Shown one piece after another: positions 44,734-54,126 of a stretch of DNA of 64,000 nucleotides (its first letter is position 1; each line of letters opens with the position of its first letter). The notes under the pieces are model-generated. The model was not told where the DNA came from and did not search any database. It saw only the letters and a list, made by a program, of their open reading frames with translations. Origin of the DNA: Cohnella terricola (lineage in GTDB: Bacteria; Bacillota; Bacilli; Paenibacillales; Paenibacillaceae); NCBI RefSeq assembly GCF_007786475.1, contig NZ_VNJJ01000010.1, positions 62,001-126,000 on the forward strand, given 5' to 3'. A program made the translations under genes and the position numbers.

Positions 44734-45849
44734 ATGACAGCAACCAAAGGCCTCGAAGGAATCGTCGCGGCGAAATCGTCCATCAGTTCGATTATCGACG
44801 GCGTCCTTACCTATCAAGGCATTAACATCGATGAACTGGCGGAGAAAGCCTCGTTTGAAGAAGTCGTATACTTATTATGGCAAGGCAAACTACCGACGCG
44901 CACGGAGCTTGACGGTTTAATCGCCCAGCTTGGCGAATACGCGGCCGTTCCGGCTGAAGTCATCGCCGGTCTGCGCCTTTATCCTGAAGGAAGCAATTCG
45001 ATGGCGGCGCTTCGCACGGCCGTATCCAGCCTTGGGCTGTACGACGCTGAAGCGAACGACATGAGCAAGGAAGCGAATTACCGCAAAGCGGTAAGACTTC
45101 AAGCGCAATTGCCAACGGTTGTCGCGGCGTTCGCGCGCATCCGCGAAGGCAAAGAGCCGGTCGCTCCGAAGAAAGGCGTCGGCATCGCCCACAACTTCCT
45201 GTATATGCTGACTGGCGAAGAGCCTGCGCAAGTAGCCATCGAAGCGATGAATAAAGCGCTCGTGCTGCACGCCGACCATGAATTGAACGCTTCGACTTTC
45301 GCCGCGCGTGTTACGGTCGCGACGCTGTCGGACATTTATTCCGGCGTTACGTCGGCGATCGGCGCTTTGAAAGGGCCGCTTCACGGCGGAGCCAACGAAG
45401 CAGTTATGGTCATGCTGGACGAGATCGGTTCCTTGGCGAACGTCGAGCCTTACATTCAGAACAAGCTCGACAACAAAGTGAAGATCATGGGCTTCGGCCA
45501 CCGCGTCTACAAGAACGGCGATCCTCGCGCCAAGCATCTGATGCAGATGTCCCGCCAGCTCGGCGAGCTGAAAGGCGACATGACGCTGTACGAGATGTCG
45601 GTTAAGATCGAAGATCTCGTGACCGGCCAGAAGGGTCTCAAGCCGAACGTGGACTTCTACTCCGCGTCCTGCTATACGATGCTCGGCATTCCTCGCGACC
45701 TGTTCACGCCGATCTTCGCGGTCAGCCGCGTATCCGGTTGGACGGCTCACATTTTGGAGCAGTACGAAGACAATCGCTTGATTCGTCCGCGCGCCGAATA
45801 CGTCGGGCCGGTAGATCAGCACTACACGCCGATCGCCGAGAGAGGCTAA
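44734..45849 (+). CDS. citZ: Citrate synthase
   Basis: A 371-residue type I-like Gram-positive citrate synthase, first step of the TCA cycle (oxaloacetate plus acetyl-CoA). Active-site features: HADHELNASTFAAR, PLHGGANEAVM with the catalytic His, MGFGHRVYKNGDPRA, and the catalytic Asp in NVDFYSA, plus SRVSGWTAHILEQY. Length is normal. AAAGGAGAGAG is the ribosome site. It starts the citZ-icd-mdh group found in Bacilli; icd follows after 105 bases. Confidence 0.96.
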   Translation: MTATKGLEGIVAAKSSISSIIDGVLTYQGINIDELAEKASFEEVVYLLWQGKLPTRTELDGLIAQLGEYAAVPAEVIAGLRLYPEGSNSMAALRTAVSSLGLYDAEANDMSKEANYRKAVRLQAQLPTVVAAFARIREGKEPVAPKKGVGIAHNFLYMLTGEEPAQVAIEAMNKALVLHADHELNASTFAARVTVATLSDIYSGVTSAIGALKGPLHGGANEAVMVMLDEIGSLANVEPYIQNKLDNKVKIMGFGHRVYKNGDPRAKHLMQMSRQLGELKGDMTLYEMSVKIEDLVTGQKGLKPNVDFYSASCYTMLGIPRDLFTPIFAVSRVSGWTAHILEQYEDNRLIRPRAEYVGPVDQHYTPIAERG

Positions 45850-45954
45850 TCTTAATGCTGTCGCCGGCGGATTGCCTCCAGCGTCCTATCGCGGAGACAG
45901 GCCGTCGGTTATTTACGAAAAAAACGCAGATTATTCCAGGAGGAGAAACATCAC

Positions 45955-47247
45955 ATGAAACTCGAAAAATTCGCAGCGCCGACTTCCGGCGAGAAAATTA
46001 CGGTATCGAACGGCGTATTGAACGTTCCTAACAATCCGATCATCCCGTTCATCGAAGGCGACGGCACGGGCCGCGACATCTGGAAAGCATCCAAACGCGT
46101 TCTTGACGCGGCAGTAGATAAAGCCTACAACGGCGAGAAGAAAATCGCTTGGTACGAAGTGTTCGCCGGCGAGAAAGCATTCAATACTTACGGCGAATGG
46201 CTGCCTAAAGATACGCTTGAAGCCATCCGCGAGATGATTATCGCGATCAAAGGTCCTTTGACGACGCCGATCGGCGGCGGTATCCGCTCCCTGAACGTAG
46301 CGCTGCGCCAAGAGCTCGATCTGTACGTTTGCTTGCGTCCAGTTCGTTATTTCCAAGGCGTACCGTCCCCGGTTAAACGTCCGGAACTGGTTGACATGGT
46401 TATTTTCCGCGAAAATACCGAAGATATCTATGCGGGCATCGAGTATCAATCCGGAACGGAAGAAGTTAAAAAAGTGCTTGAGTTCCTGCAAAAGGAAATG
46501 GGCGTGAAGAAAATCCGTTTCCCGGAAACTTCCGGTATCGGCATCAAGCCAGTTTCTTCGGAAGGCTCCAAACGTCTCGTTCGCGCTGCAATCGAGTACG
46601 CGATCAAACACGGCCGCAAATCGGTTACGCTCGTGCACAAAGGCAACATCATGAAATTCACGGAAGGCGCGTTCAAAAACTGGGGTTACGAAGTGGCCGA
46701 GCAAGAATTCGGCGATAATGTATTCACTTGGGGCCAATACGACCAAATCAAAGCGGAAAAAGGCGAAGAAGCGGCTAACGCGGCTCAGAAAGCGGCTCTT
46801 GACGCAGGCAAAATCCTGATCAAAGACGCGATCGCCGACATCGCGCTGCAACAAGTTCTGACTCGTCCGACCGACTTCGACGTCATCGCAACGCTTAACC
46901 TGAACGGCGACTACCTGTCCGACGCTCTGGCTGCGCAAGTTGGCGGCATCGGCATCGCTCCGGGAGCGAACATCAACTACGTGACTGGCCACGCGATCTT
47001 CGAAGCGACTCATGGCACTGCGCCTAAATACGCGGACAAAGACGTCGTGAACCCAGGCTCCGTTATTCTGTCCGGCGTTATGATGCTCGAACACCTGGGC
47101 TGGCTGGAAGCGGCTGACCTGATCTACAAAGGTCTCGAGAAATCGATCAACAACAAAGTCGTCACTTATGACTTCGCACGTCTGATGGAAGGCGCGACCG
47201 AAGTGAAATGCTCGGCGTTCGCGGACGAAATCATTAAAAACTTCTAA
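45955..47247 (+). CDS. icd: Isocitrate dehydrogenase (NADP)
   Basis: A 430-residue NADP-dependent isocitrate dehydrogenase making 2-oxoglutarate. Substrate-binding residues are in [20 protein letters not shown] and [34 protein letters not shown] and [20 protein letters not shown] are the metal and cofactor loops. Length is normal for Bacilli (about 423). AGGAGG lies 11 bases before ATG. It belongs with citZ in the same orientation; an unusual cluster of hairpins follows before mdh. Confidence 0.96.
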   Translation: MKLEKFAAPTSGEKITVSNGVLNVPNNPIIPFIEGDGTGRDIWKASKRVLDAAVDKAYNGEKKIAWYEVFAGEKAFNTYGEWLPKDTLEAIREMIIAIKGPLTTPIGGGIRSLNVALRQELDLYVCLRPVRYFQGVPSPVKRPELVDMVIFRENTEDIYAGIEYQSGTEEVKKVLEFLQKEMGVKKIRFPETSGIGIKPVSSEGSKRLVRAAIEYAIKHGRKSVTLVHKGNIMKFTEGAFKNWGYEVAEQEFGDNVFTWGQYDQIKAEKGEEAANAAQKAALDAGKILIKDAIADIALQQVLTRPTDFDVIATLNLNGDYLSDALAAQVGGIGIAPGANINYVTGHAIFEATHGTAPKYADKDVVNPGSVILSGVMMLEHLGWLEAADLIYKGLEKSINNKVVTYDFARLMEGATEVKCSAFADEIIKNF

Positions 47248-47262
47248 GAGATCAATCTGATC

Positions 47263-47430
47263 AATCCCCCTAAGTCCCCCTTTCCAAGGGGGATTCCAAA
47301 GGGCTTGCAGCCCTCTGGACACCCGCCTTCGCGGTGGGAGACACCAACGAGCGGTTTAAGCAAGGCTAGAGTCGGTTGGCAATGTGAGATTGTGTAGGAA
47401 TCGAACCACCGCCCAATTCGGCGGTGGTTC
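47263..47430. repeat. Hairpin cluster between icd and mdh
   Basis: Four hairpins lie in a row: AATCCCCCT...AGGGGGATT (47263-47295) with an inner CCCCCTT-TCC-AAGGGGG, then GGGCT-TGC-AGCCC, CACCCGC..GCGGTGG, and a perfect 11-bp stem GAACCACCGCC/GGCGGTGGTTC (47403-47430). The first reads NPPWKGGLRG on the minus strand, a hallmark of intergenic C-rich repeats seen in many bacteria. No T-run follows; no gene is seen in this 329-base gap. Confidence 0.6.
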
Positions 47431-47576
47431 TCAGACTTAACGAGGCAAAAGCAAGCTTTGTAATTCGCGCATTTTGATGGGTCGTCTGCATAATTATTTG
47501 TACTCCGTTGTAACTTTAAATGGATAATGGGCTCGGGCGCTTTGGTGCTCGGGCTTATTACAAGGAGGGAAATCAT

Positions 47577-48527
47577 GTGGCAATCAAACGTGCGAAGATT
47601 ACGGTCGTAGGTGCCGGTTTTACGGGCGCGACAACTGCGCTTATGTTGGCTCAGAAGGAATTGGGAGACGTCGTTCTGCTCGACATTCCGCAACTCGAGA
47701 ATCCGACCAAAGGCAAGGCGCTCGACATGCTGGAATCGACTCCGATTCAAGGCATCGACTCCAACATTGTCGGCACAGCGGACTATGCGGATTCCGCGAA
47801 CTCCGACGTCGTCATCATTACGGCGGGTATCGCTCGCAAACCGGGCATGAGCCGCGACGACCTCGTGAACACGAACGCGGGCATCGTGAGATCTGTCTGC
47901 GAGAACGTCAAAGCGACTAGTCCGGACGCCTACGTGATCATCCTGTCCAATCCTGTGGATGCGATGACATACGTTGCGAACAAAACGCTCGGCTTCCCGA
48001 AAAATCGCGTCATCGGCCAATCCGGCGTTCTTGATACGGCCCGTTACAACACGTTCCTCGCGCAAGCGCTGAACGTATCCGTCGAAGACGTGCGCGGCGT
48101 CGTTCTCGGCGGTCACGGTGACGATATGGTTCCACTCGTTCGTTACACAACAATCGGCGGGATTCCGGTTGAGCAATTGCTTCCTAAAGACCAGATCGAC
48201 GCGATCGTCGCCCGTACTCGCGTGGGCGGGGGAGAAATCGTCAATTTGTTGGGTAACGGCAGCGCCTACTACGCTCCAGCGGCTTCCCTTGTGCAAATGA
48301 CGGAAGCGATCCTGAAAGACAAAAAACGCATACTTCCGATCATCGCTCTGCTTCAAGGAGAGTACGGCTACGAGAACCTGTTCATGGGCGTGCTCGCGGT
48401 ACTTGGCGGAGACGGCATCGAAAGAGTGATCGAGCTCGATTTGACGGCGGAAGAAAAAGCGGCTCTCGAGAAATCCGCGGAATCGGTTCGCGCCGTCATT
48501 AAGATCGTCGAGAACGGTCAAGCCTAG
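47577..48527 (+). CDS. mdh: Malate dehydrogenase
   Basis: A 316-residue LDH-like malate dehydrogenase oxidising malate to oxaloacetate with NAD. Seen are the Rossmann motif [12 protein letters not shown]-selecting acid in [10 protein letters not shown], substrate arginines in [30 protein letters not shown] and the catalytic His in [10 protein letters not shown]. The GTG start at 47577 is chosen for the AAGGAGGGAAATCAT ribosome site; the reading frame is open further up to 47520 but lacks one. A classic terminator follows. Confidence 0.96.
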   Translation: MAIKRAKITVVGAGFTGATTALMLAQKELGDVVLLDIPQLENPTKGKALDMLESTPIQGIDSNIVGTADYADSANSDVVIITAGIARKPGMSRDDLVNTNAGIVRSVCENVKATSPDAYVIILSNPVDAMTYVANKTLGFPKNRVIGQSGVLDTARYNTFLAQALNVSVEDVRGVVLGGHGDDMVPLVRYTTIGGIPVEQLLPKDQIDAIVARTRVGGGEIVNLLGNGSAYYAPAASLVQMTEAILKDKKRILPIIALLQGEYGYENLFMGVLAVLGGDGIERVIELDLTAEEKAALEKSAESVRAVIKIVENGQA

Positions 48528-48546
48528 CTCGTCGCATTATGCGTTG

Positions 48547-48574
48547 AAGGAGAGCCCTCGGGCTCTCCTTTTTT
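48547..48574 (+). terminator. Rho-independent terminator after mdh
   Basis: A perfect 10-bp stem (AAGGAGAGCC/GGCTCTCCTT), 4-base loop and six T. Confidence 0.92.
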
Positions 48575-48609
48575 GAATCAATCACATAGGGACGGCGAAG
48601 CCGTTTTAC

Positions 48610-48813
48610 TTGGCCATCGGGTTGATTAGTGGTGAAAAACATCGTACTTCTGCCTTGTGGGGAGCTGATGGGGTGCAAGTACGATGAAAAACATCGCTAA
48701 GAGGAGTGAGCCGCTACTTTTTGTTCGCCATCAGGGTAATTAGTGGTGAAAAACATCGTACTTCTGCCTTGTGGGGAACTGGTGGAGTGCAAGTACGATG
48801 AAAAACATCGCTA
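48610..48813. repeat. Two tandem 90-bp copies of a hairpin repeat (114-bp period)
   Basis: Copies at 48610-48699 and 48724-48813 are nearly identical. Each contains (G)GTG-AAAAA-CATC at its left, CGATG-AAAAA-CATCG at its right, and CATCGTACTT...AAGTACGATG complementary across the centre. The family is the same as at 21345-21548. The 429-base gap between mdh and the next gene holds only this repeat, the mdh terminator and a weak promoter; ORFs reading through it are not real genes. Confidence 0.8.
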
Positions 48814-48956
48814 TAGGGAGCGCACCCCACTCGAATGGACCGCCAGGGCGAACTCCTCTGACGGTTTTTCTTGGCCGCTGGAAGGTTTTGTTCAACCGGC
48901 TTTTCATGTATACTTAGGTTGTCTTAGTTCGCTTTTAAAATGGAGGTACGGCGAAA

Positions 48957-49391
48957 ATGTTAAAAGTTATGTTGTTCTTGCACATTGTCGGCGCTGTGGG
49001 CATGGGTGTGTACGCGATTATGCCGTTCTTGGCAGGGAAGTTCAAACAGTTATCTGGAGCCGCGCAAGAAGGACTGGCTCGCGGGTTGATTAGCGGAGGA
49101 AGAATAGGACAATATGCATTGGTGCTGCAATTGCTGACCGGAGGTTTCCTCATTTCGAATTCGGATATGCCGGATTACACGGTTGCTTGGATGATCACGA
49201 TCGTTGTCGTATTTGTCGCCATCGGCGCTTTGTCCGGAATCATTCAAGGTCCACTGAAGAAAATCGCCGCCGCTTCCGTTAACGGTGAAAGCGCAAGCTC
49301 CTTCGTCTCGAGAGTGCAGACGCTAAGCGCGATTATTTTTGTTTTGTTCATTGTAATCATCTGGCTCATGAGCAATCCTTGGATCAAGTAG
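48957..49391 (+). CDS. Small four-helix membrane protein, unknown
   Basis: A 144-residue membrane protein with four helices (LKVMLFLHIVGAVGMGVYAI; QYALVLQLLTGGFLIS; MITIVVVFVAIGALSGIIQG; LSAIIFVLFIVIIWLM). The N-terminal LHIVGAV pattern recalls DUF2269-type and CopD-like small proteins with a histidine in helix 1, but I cannot assign a family safely. GGAGG precedes ATG by 9 bases. A possible promoter is TTGTTC-N15-TATACT at 48888-48914. A terminator follows. Confidence 0.75.
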   Translation: MLKVMLFLHIVGAVGMGVYAIMPFLAGKFKQLSGAAQEGLARGLISGGRIGQYALVLQLLTGGFLISNSDMPDYTVAWMITIVVVFVAIGALSGIIQGPLKKIAAASVNGESASSFVSRVQTLSAIIFVLFIVIIWLMSNPWIK

Positions 49392-49406
49392 AAAGCATTG
49401 GATCAC

Positions 49407-49439
49407 AATCCTCGTCCGAAAATGGGCGGGGATTTTTTT
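49407..49439 (+). terminator. Rho-independent terminator
   Basis: An 11-bp stem with two G-T pairs (AATCCTCGTCC / GGGCGGGGATT), 6-base loop and seven T. Confidence 0.88.
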
Positions 49440-49441
49440 GC

Positions 49442-49472
49442 TTAATATCCTATAAATCCTCTGTGATATAAT
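49442..49472 (+). promoter_or_regulatory. Candidate promoter for MFS transporter gene
   Basis: A consensus TATAAT at 49467-49472 with an extended TG (TGATATAAT) and a weak TTAATA at 49442-49447 (19-base spacing). Confidence 0.5.
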
Positions 49473-49513
49473 TCATAACTTAAGCTACTATTCGAACTGC
49501 AGGTGAACGGAAG

Positions 49514-50743
49514 ATGATGAACAAAATCATGAATATGTTTGGCCGCTATGACAGTGGGATATGGATTCGTGTGCTCGGATCCGCGCTAACGACGATTACT
49601 GGATTTATGATTCGTCCTTTTCTTGTCCTCTATTTGTTCGATCGAATGGAAGGCTCGATCATTCTGCCGATGATTATCGTCGGCTTGCAGCCTCTATGCG
49701 GATTGATCGTCAACTGGTTCGGCGGCGGATGGAGCGATCGGTACGGGCGCAAACCGTTGATCTTGTCGGCGCTGCTGCTGCAAATGCTGTGCATGGTCGG
49801 CTATGTATTCGCGGATGAAGTGTGGCATTATGCGGTCATCTCGATCGTTAACGGGATCGGCTTCGCTCTCTATATGCCTGCGGCGAACGCGCAGATTACC
49901 GATGTGGTGCCCGAGGAGCAACGCGCGGAAGTGTTCGCTCTGATGCATACCGCGTTTAATGTCGGGGCAGCGGTGGGACCGGTTCTCGGTCTCGTCATGT
50001 TCGGTTGGAATCCGTCCGCGGTGTTCCTGATCTCGGCCGTCTCGTTTATTGTCTACGGGTTGTTGGTCTGGTTTAAGCTGCCGGAGAGCGCCCCGTTCAA
50101 GACGGGCGTGGCCGCTGCCGGACTACCGCGAAAGCAGGAAAAAACGCGGTTTTCATGGGCGTCGCATAAGTTGTTGCTGATGATAACGCTACTCAGCTTG
50201 CCTGTCGGTTTGCTGTACGCGCAAGTCGAATCGACGTTTCCGTTGCACCTGCAAACGAACTTCGAGAACTTCCGGACGGTGTTGGCTTCAATTCTTACTT
50301 TTAACGGGATCATTGTCATTGCGCTGCAAATATGGATCGCCAGGCGTACCGAAGAGATGCCTTCTCATACGGTAATCGGCGGTTCGTACATTCTGTTCGC
50401 TATCGTGTCGATTGGGTACGGCTATTCCAGTATTGTCATCGCGCTCTTCGTGACCGAATTTATTTTCACGATCGGCGAGATGATCTACGGGCCTCATATC
50501 CAGAAAGTCGTGTCGCTCATGGCGCCTGCCGATCAAAGAGGTTTCTACTTCTCCGTGTATGGGACAAGCCAGATGCTATCGAGGGGACTGGGACCGATTC
50601 TCGGGGGCTTGCTGCTCAATTGGGGCGGTGGAGAGGCGCTGTTCACGGTGCTGGCCGTGTTGATGCTCGTAGCGGGACATTTCATGTATCGCGCGATCAG
50701 GAAGAGCGTAACGCATACGGAACAAGTTCTGGGCGGCCGGTAA
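49514..50743 (+). CDS. MFS transporter
   Basis: A 409-residue major facilitator with twelve predicted helices. The cytoplasmic loop 2-3 signature GGGWSDRYGRKPLI is present, and the N-terminal half ends with a charged loop near residue 195 (LPRKQEKTRFSW). The profile is that of drug or metabolite exporters of the Bacillus YttB/YqjV type; substrate unknown. It is a single gene bounded by its own promoter and terminator. Ribosome site is weak (AGGTGAACGGAAG). Confidence 0.88.
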   Translation: MMNKIMNMFGRYDSGIWIRVLGSALTTITGFMIRPFLVLYLFDRMEGSIILPMIIVGLQPLCGLIVNWFGGGWSDRYGRKPLILSALLLQMLCMVGYVFADEVWHYAVISIVNGIGFALYMPAANAQITDVVPEEQRAEVFALMHTAFNVGAAVGPVLGLVMFGWNPSAVFLISAVSFIVYGLLVWFKLPESAPFKTGVAAAGLPRKQEKTRFSWASHKLLLMITLLSLPVGLLYAQVESTFPLHLQTNFENFRTVLASILTFNGIIVIALQIWIARRTEEMPSHTVIGGSYILFAIVSIGYGYSSIVIALFVTEFIFTIGEMIYGPHIQKVVSLMAPADQRGFYFSVYGTSQMLSRGLGPILGGLLLNWGGGEALFTVLAVLMLVAGHFMYRAIRKSVTHTEQVLGGR

Positions 50744-50757
50744 CGGCCGTTTTTTTT
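50734..50757 (+). terminator. Terminator overlapping MFS stop codon
   Basis: CGGCCG-GTAA-CGGCCG followed by eight T; the loop contains the stop codon. Confidence 0.85.
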
Positions 50758-50860
50758 GCGTGCAGATCGTTATTACAGTTTGAGAATTGTACGAATTTTT
50801 GGAACATATTGGAGGGAGAAAGCGTCTGAGGAATAGAAAAGTCTGATCAGGGAGGCATAA

Positions 50861-51787
50861 ATGATGCGTTATTGGAAGATTGCGGCGATAACGATAATCA
50901 TCATGCTCATAGCGGCATGCGGAAATCATGCGGAGAATGGACAGACAACGGGGTTCGTTGGATATATCGTCAAAAAAGAAGGGGATCGCATTCTAGTCGT
51001 AAGTGATAAGGAGCAGGATTTCTCAGCAAACGGCGGGGCTAGCCATTATTACGAGGCGATCTGGTTTTCGAACGCGGGAAAAAGCAACAGCGTCGGAGAT
51101 CGGGTCGTCGTACGAGTGGATGGCGGGATCAATGCATCCTATCCGGGCCAAGGGAGAGCTCGCAGCGTTAAAGTGATTCGTTCGGCGAAACCCGAAGGCG
51201 CTAAGTTAACGGAGGCCGAAGCGATCCGACGAGCGCTCATTTCCCCGGAAATTGTCGATGTAATCGCCCCTGTCGTGAAATCGGCTGAGTTCGATGCGTC
51301 TTCAAGGGAATGGCGGATTGCCATTACGAGTAGCGGTGACGTGAATGCGATGGTAGTCAAGGTCGCAGACATCGGCGAGGAGAAAAATTTAAAGTTAGGA
51401 ATTAAGCCGCCGATACCGGTCATTCGGTCGGAGGATGTCTCGCTGACGATCTATCAAAGCTCATATTGTTGGGATAAGGGAACGGTGGGGGAATGTAGGG
51501 ATTATGTCGCTCCGGCGGAAATGTTGAAGGAAAAAGCCAAAGATCGGGTGAAGGCAGGTGCCAAGATGATTGTTCGCTTCGACTCCAAGCCGCCGACGGA
51601 AGTATACTTGTCCCTCTCTCATGACGGGGTTATCACGCAATATGACATGGATGGCGATTCATTTTTGGCTCCCAAGGAGCCGGGAATTTATTACGGCAGC
51701 ATTAGCGCGACATGGCTGGTCGATAAGGAGAAACGGGTATCCGAAGGATCCTCGTCCTATGCGTTCGCGATCGAAGTGACGGAGTAA
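50861..51787 (+). CDS. Lipoprotein with DUF3221 domain
   Basis: A 308-residue lipoprotein: helix IAAITIIIMLIAAC with lipobox Cys20. Residues about 30-107 form a DUF3221 (YobA-like) beta-barrel: GFVGYIVKKEGDRILVVS, then EAIWFSNAGKSNSVGDRVVV. The remaining ~200 residues, with TEAEAIRRALISPEI and a final IYYGSISATWLVDKE segment, are beta-rich and not recognised. It is attached to the outer face of the membrane; function unknown. GGGAGG precedes ATG. It converges with the yfbR-like gene. Confidence 0.75.
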   Translation: MMRYWKIAAITIIIMLIAACGNHAENGQTTGFVGYIVKKEGDRILVVSDKEQDFSANGGASHYYEAIWFSNAGKSNSVGDRVVVRVDGGINASYPGQGRARSVKVIRSAKPEGAKLTEAEAIRRALISPEIVDVIAPVVKSAEFDASSREWRIAITSSGDVNAMVVKVADIGEEKNLKLGIKPPIPVIRSEDVSLTIYQSSYCWDKGTVGECRDYVAPAEMLKEKAKDRVKAGAKMIVRFDSKPPTEVYLSLSHDGVITQYDMDGDSFLAPKEPGIYYGSISATWLVDKEKRVSEGSSSYAFAIEVTE

Positions 51788-51789
51788 GC

Positions 51790-51847
51790 GACGAAAAAGC
51801 GGAAGGGATAGAACGTTCGGAGTTTCTCCGTCGCGCGCTATCCCTTC
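51790..51847 (-). terminator. Terminator for the YfbR-like gene
   Basis: GAAGGGATAG pairs with CTATCCCTTC (51802-51811 / 51838-51847) around an inner CGGAG-TTT-CTCCG hairpin; a T5 run follows on the minus strand. Confidence 0.65.
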
Positions 51848-51853
51848 TTACGG

Positions 51854-52462
51854 TTATGACTGCAAATCTCCCTGTTCGATTTCCGCGAGCTCGTCGATGG
51901 TCCTTTCGAACCCGTGAGCAAGATGAGTGAGAAACCATTCGACTTCCGGCATATCGAGCTTCCGCAGCTTCTCTTCGGTCTGCCTGCGCGCGGTCGCGAA
52001 TTCCCGATTGCCCGTCGCCATTTCGTTTACGCATTTTAAATAGGCGTCCAGTAAATCTGCTGCTTTCAGGAGCTTACCCAACTCAGGATTCGGCGGCTTG
52101 CGGTTTAGGAGCGGTTGATAGCTCTCCCGCAGTTCGCCGGGGACAGTGGACAGCAGCCGTTCGGCCGCCAAATCTTCGATCTCGCGAAAATTAGCCAGAA
52201 TGCGAGGGTTATGATGCTTCACCGGCGTCGGAATATCTCCCGTAAACACTTCGGTGGCGTCATGGAATAACGCGTAAGCGGCTAACTCGTCGGGGCTGAT
52301 GTCTTTATGAAATATTTCCCGTGCAATACTGCCCAAGGCATGGGCGATAACCGCAACATGAAACGAATGCTCCGCGACGTTCTCGTGCGTCGTATTGCGC
52401 ATTAAGCTCCAGCGCTCTATGTGTCTTAATCGGTACAAATAAGCCAAAAAATGATTCGCCAT
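51854..52462 (-). CDS. HD-domain 5'-deoxynucleotidase, YfbR-like
   Basis: A 202-residue HD-domain phosphohydrolase. The metal ligands are visible: RNTTHENVAEHSFHVAVIAH (first His), YALFHDATEVFTGDIPTPVK (HD pair) and a later Asp in LKAADLLDAYL. The EVFTGDIPTPVK stretch is diagnostic of YfbR, which dephosphorylates deoxynucleoside 5'-monophosphates. It is transcribed divergently from fumA, with a palindrome between them. Confidence 0.9.
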   Translation of the reverse strand: MANHFLAYLYRLRHIERWSLMRNTTHENVAEHSFHVAVIAHALGSIAREIFHKDISPDELAAYALFHDATEVFTGDIPTPVKHHNPRILANFREIEDLAAERLLSTVPGELRESYQPLLNRKPPNPELGKLLKAADLLDAYLKCVNEMATGNREFATARRQTEEKLRKLDMPEVEWFLTHLAHGFERTIDELAEIEQGDLQS

Positions 52463-52493
52463 GAACGTGACTCCTTTTCTCCCTAAGCGACTA

Positions 52494-52517
52494 CTATGCT
52501 ATTATATAATAGTATAG
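52494..52517. promoter_or_regulatory. 24-bp palindrome in the yfbR-fumA divergent region
   Basis: CTAT-G-CTATTAT/ATAATAG-T-ATAG, mismatched only at the G/T pair. It contains -10-like TATAAT on both strands and may be a shared core promoter or operator. Confidence 0.4.
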
Positions 52518-52549
52518 GGATTAACGAACAGAGAGGGGATTTCGCACTC

Positions 52550-54100
52550 ATGGCATCTTCATTCGAACAAAGCATTTACAAACTGATCGTGGAAACATCT
52601 ACCAACCTTCCTGCCGATGTGCGCCGCGCGATCGCAGCGGCCCGCGAGTCGGAGGACCGCGCTACTCGCGCCGGATTATCCTTAACAACCATTGCGCAAA
52701 ATATAGAGATGGCGGAATGCAACGTATCGCCGATCTGCCAGGATACCGGGATGCCGACTTTTATCGTGCATACGCCAGTAGGCGCCAACCAGATCATCAT
52801 GAAGCAAGAGATACGCAACGCAGTCGCCAGAGCGACGAAGGACGGCAAGCTCCGCACGAATTCGGTGGATTCGCTGACGGGCGCGAACACGGGAGACAAT
52901 CTCGGGGCGGGCACGCCGGTTATCCATTTCGAACAGTGGGAACGCGACGAAGTCGACGTTCGGCTTATTCTGAAGGGCGGCGGCTGCGAGAATAAAAATA
53001 TTCAGTACAGCCTGCCATGCGAGATCGAAGGACTCGGCAAAGCGGGACGCGATCTGGACGGGATCCGCAAATGTATTCTCCATGCCGTGTATCAGGCGCA
53101 AGGACAAGGCTGCAGCGCGGGATTTATCGGCGTGGGCATCGGCGGCGACCGGACGACCGGGTACGAGCTTGCGAAGCATCAATTGTTCCGCAACGTCGTT
53201 GACGTCAACCCGATTCCGGAGCTTAAACAGCTGGAAGAGTACATTATGGACAAAGCCAACCAGCTTGGCATCGGAACGATGGGCTTCGGCGGAAACGTCA
53301 CTTTGCTAGGGTGCAAAATCGGCGTTAACAATCGTTTGCCGGCGAGCTTTTTCGTGTCCGTCGCGTATAACTGTTGGGCGTATCGTCGCCAGGGCGTACT
53401 GCTGGACGGTTCCTCGCACGAGATCAAAAGCTGGATTTACGAAGGCGGATCTAGCGTGCCTATGACGGCGTCCGACGAAGCGGCGGCTCCGGCGCAAGCT
53501 GGCGACACTCCGGTCAAAGTAAAAGAGAAAGTACTGCAAATGCCGTTGTCCGAAGAAGACGTACGCAGTCTGAAAGTCGGGGACGTCGTCATTCTGAACG
53601 GTGAAATGCATACGGGGCGCGACGCGCTGCATAAACACTTGATGGATCACGATGCACCGATCGATCTGAACGGCGGCGTGATTTATCACTGCGGTCCGGT
53701 CATGCTAAAAGACGACGAGGGTTGGCACGTCAAAGCGGCGGGACCTACGACGAGCATTCGCGAAGAACCGTACCAAGGCGATATTCTCAAGAAGTTCGGC
53801 TTGCGCGCGGTCATCGGCAAGGGCGGCATGGGACCCAAAACGCTTGCCGCACTGCAAGAGCACGGCGCCGTCTACTTGAACGCGGTTGGCGGAGCTGCCC
53901 AATACTACGCAGAATGCATCAAGAACGTCAACGGTGTGGACTACATGGAGTTCGGCATTCCGGAAGCGATGTGGCATCTGCAGGTCGAAGGTTTCGCGGC
54001 GATCGTCACGATGGATTCCCACGGCAACAGCTTGCATGCCGACGTAGACAAAGATTCCAAAGCCAAGCTTGCCCAATTCAAAGATCCTGTTTTTGCATAA
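52550..54100 (+). CDS. fumA: Fumarate hydratase, class I (iron-sulfur)
   Basis: A 516-residue class I fumarase, interconverting fumarate and malate using a 4Fe-4S cluster. Cluster cysteines appear in SPICQDTGMPTFIVH, KGGGCENKN and GCSAGFIGVGIGGDR; the C-terminal domain has GEMHTGRDALHKHL and VYLNAVGGAAQYYAECI. It is the fused alpha/beta form. B. subtilis uses the unrelated class II FumC; class I is normal for Paenibacilli. ATG 52550 is preferred for the GAGAGGGG upstream. phoR follows after 26 bases, perhaps in the same transcript. Confidence 0.95.
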   Translation: MASSFEQSIYKLIVETSTNLPADVRRAIAAARESEDRATRAGLSLTTIAQNIEMAECNVSPICQDTGMPTFIVHTPVGANQIIMKQEIRNAVARATKDGKLRTNSVDSLTGANTGDNLGAGTPVIHFEQWERDEVDVRLILKGGGCENKNIQYSLPCEIEGLGKAGRDLDGIRKCILHAVYQAQGQGCSAGFIGVGIGGDRTTGYELAKHQLFRNVVDVNPIPELKQLEEYIMDKANQLGIGTMGFGGNVTLLGCKIGVNNRLPASFFVSVAYNCWAYRRQGVLLDGSSHEIKSWIYEGGSSVPMTASDEAAAPAQAGDTPVKVKEKVLQMPLSEEDVRSLKVGDVVILNGEMHTGRDALHKHLMDHDAPIDLNGGVIYHCGPVMLKDDEGWHVKAAGPTTSIREEPYQGDILKKFGLRAVIGKGGMGPKTLAALQEHGAVYLNAVGGAAQYYAECIKNVNGVDYMEFGIPEAMWHLQVEGFAAIVTMDSHGNSLHADVDKDSKAKLAQFKDPVFA

Positions 54101-54126
54101 GCGCCTAAAGGAGCCGTCATTCGTTC

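Noticed and set aside
45931..48521. Long minus-strand ORFs (463 and 425 aa) opposite icd and mdh
   Set aside because: They are antisense shadows of clear metabolic genes; their composition is non-protein-like and part reads through the hairpin cluster.
48743..49093. 116-aa ORF through the 48.6-kb repeat
   Set aside because: It is made of repeat sequence and overlaps the start of the real membrane protein gene in another frame.
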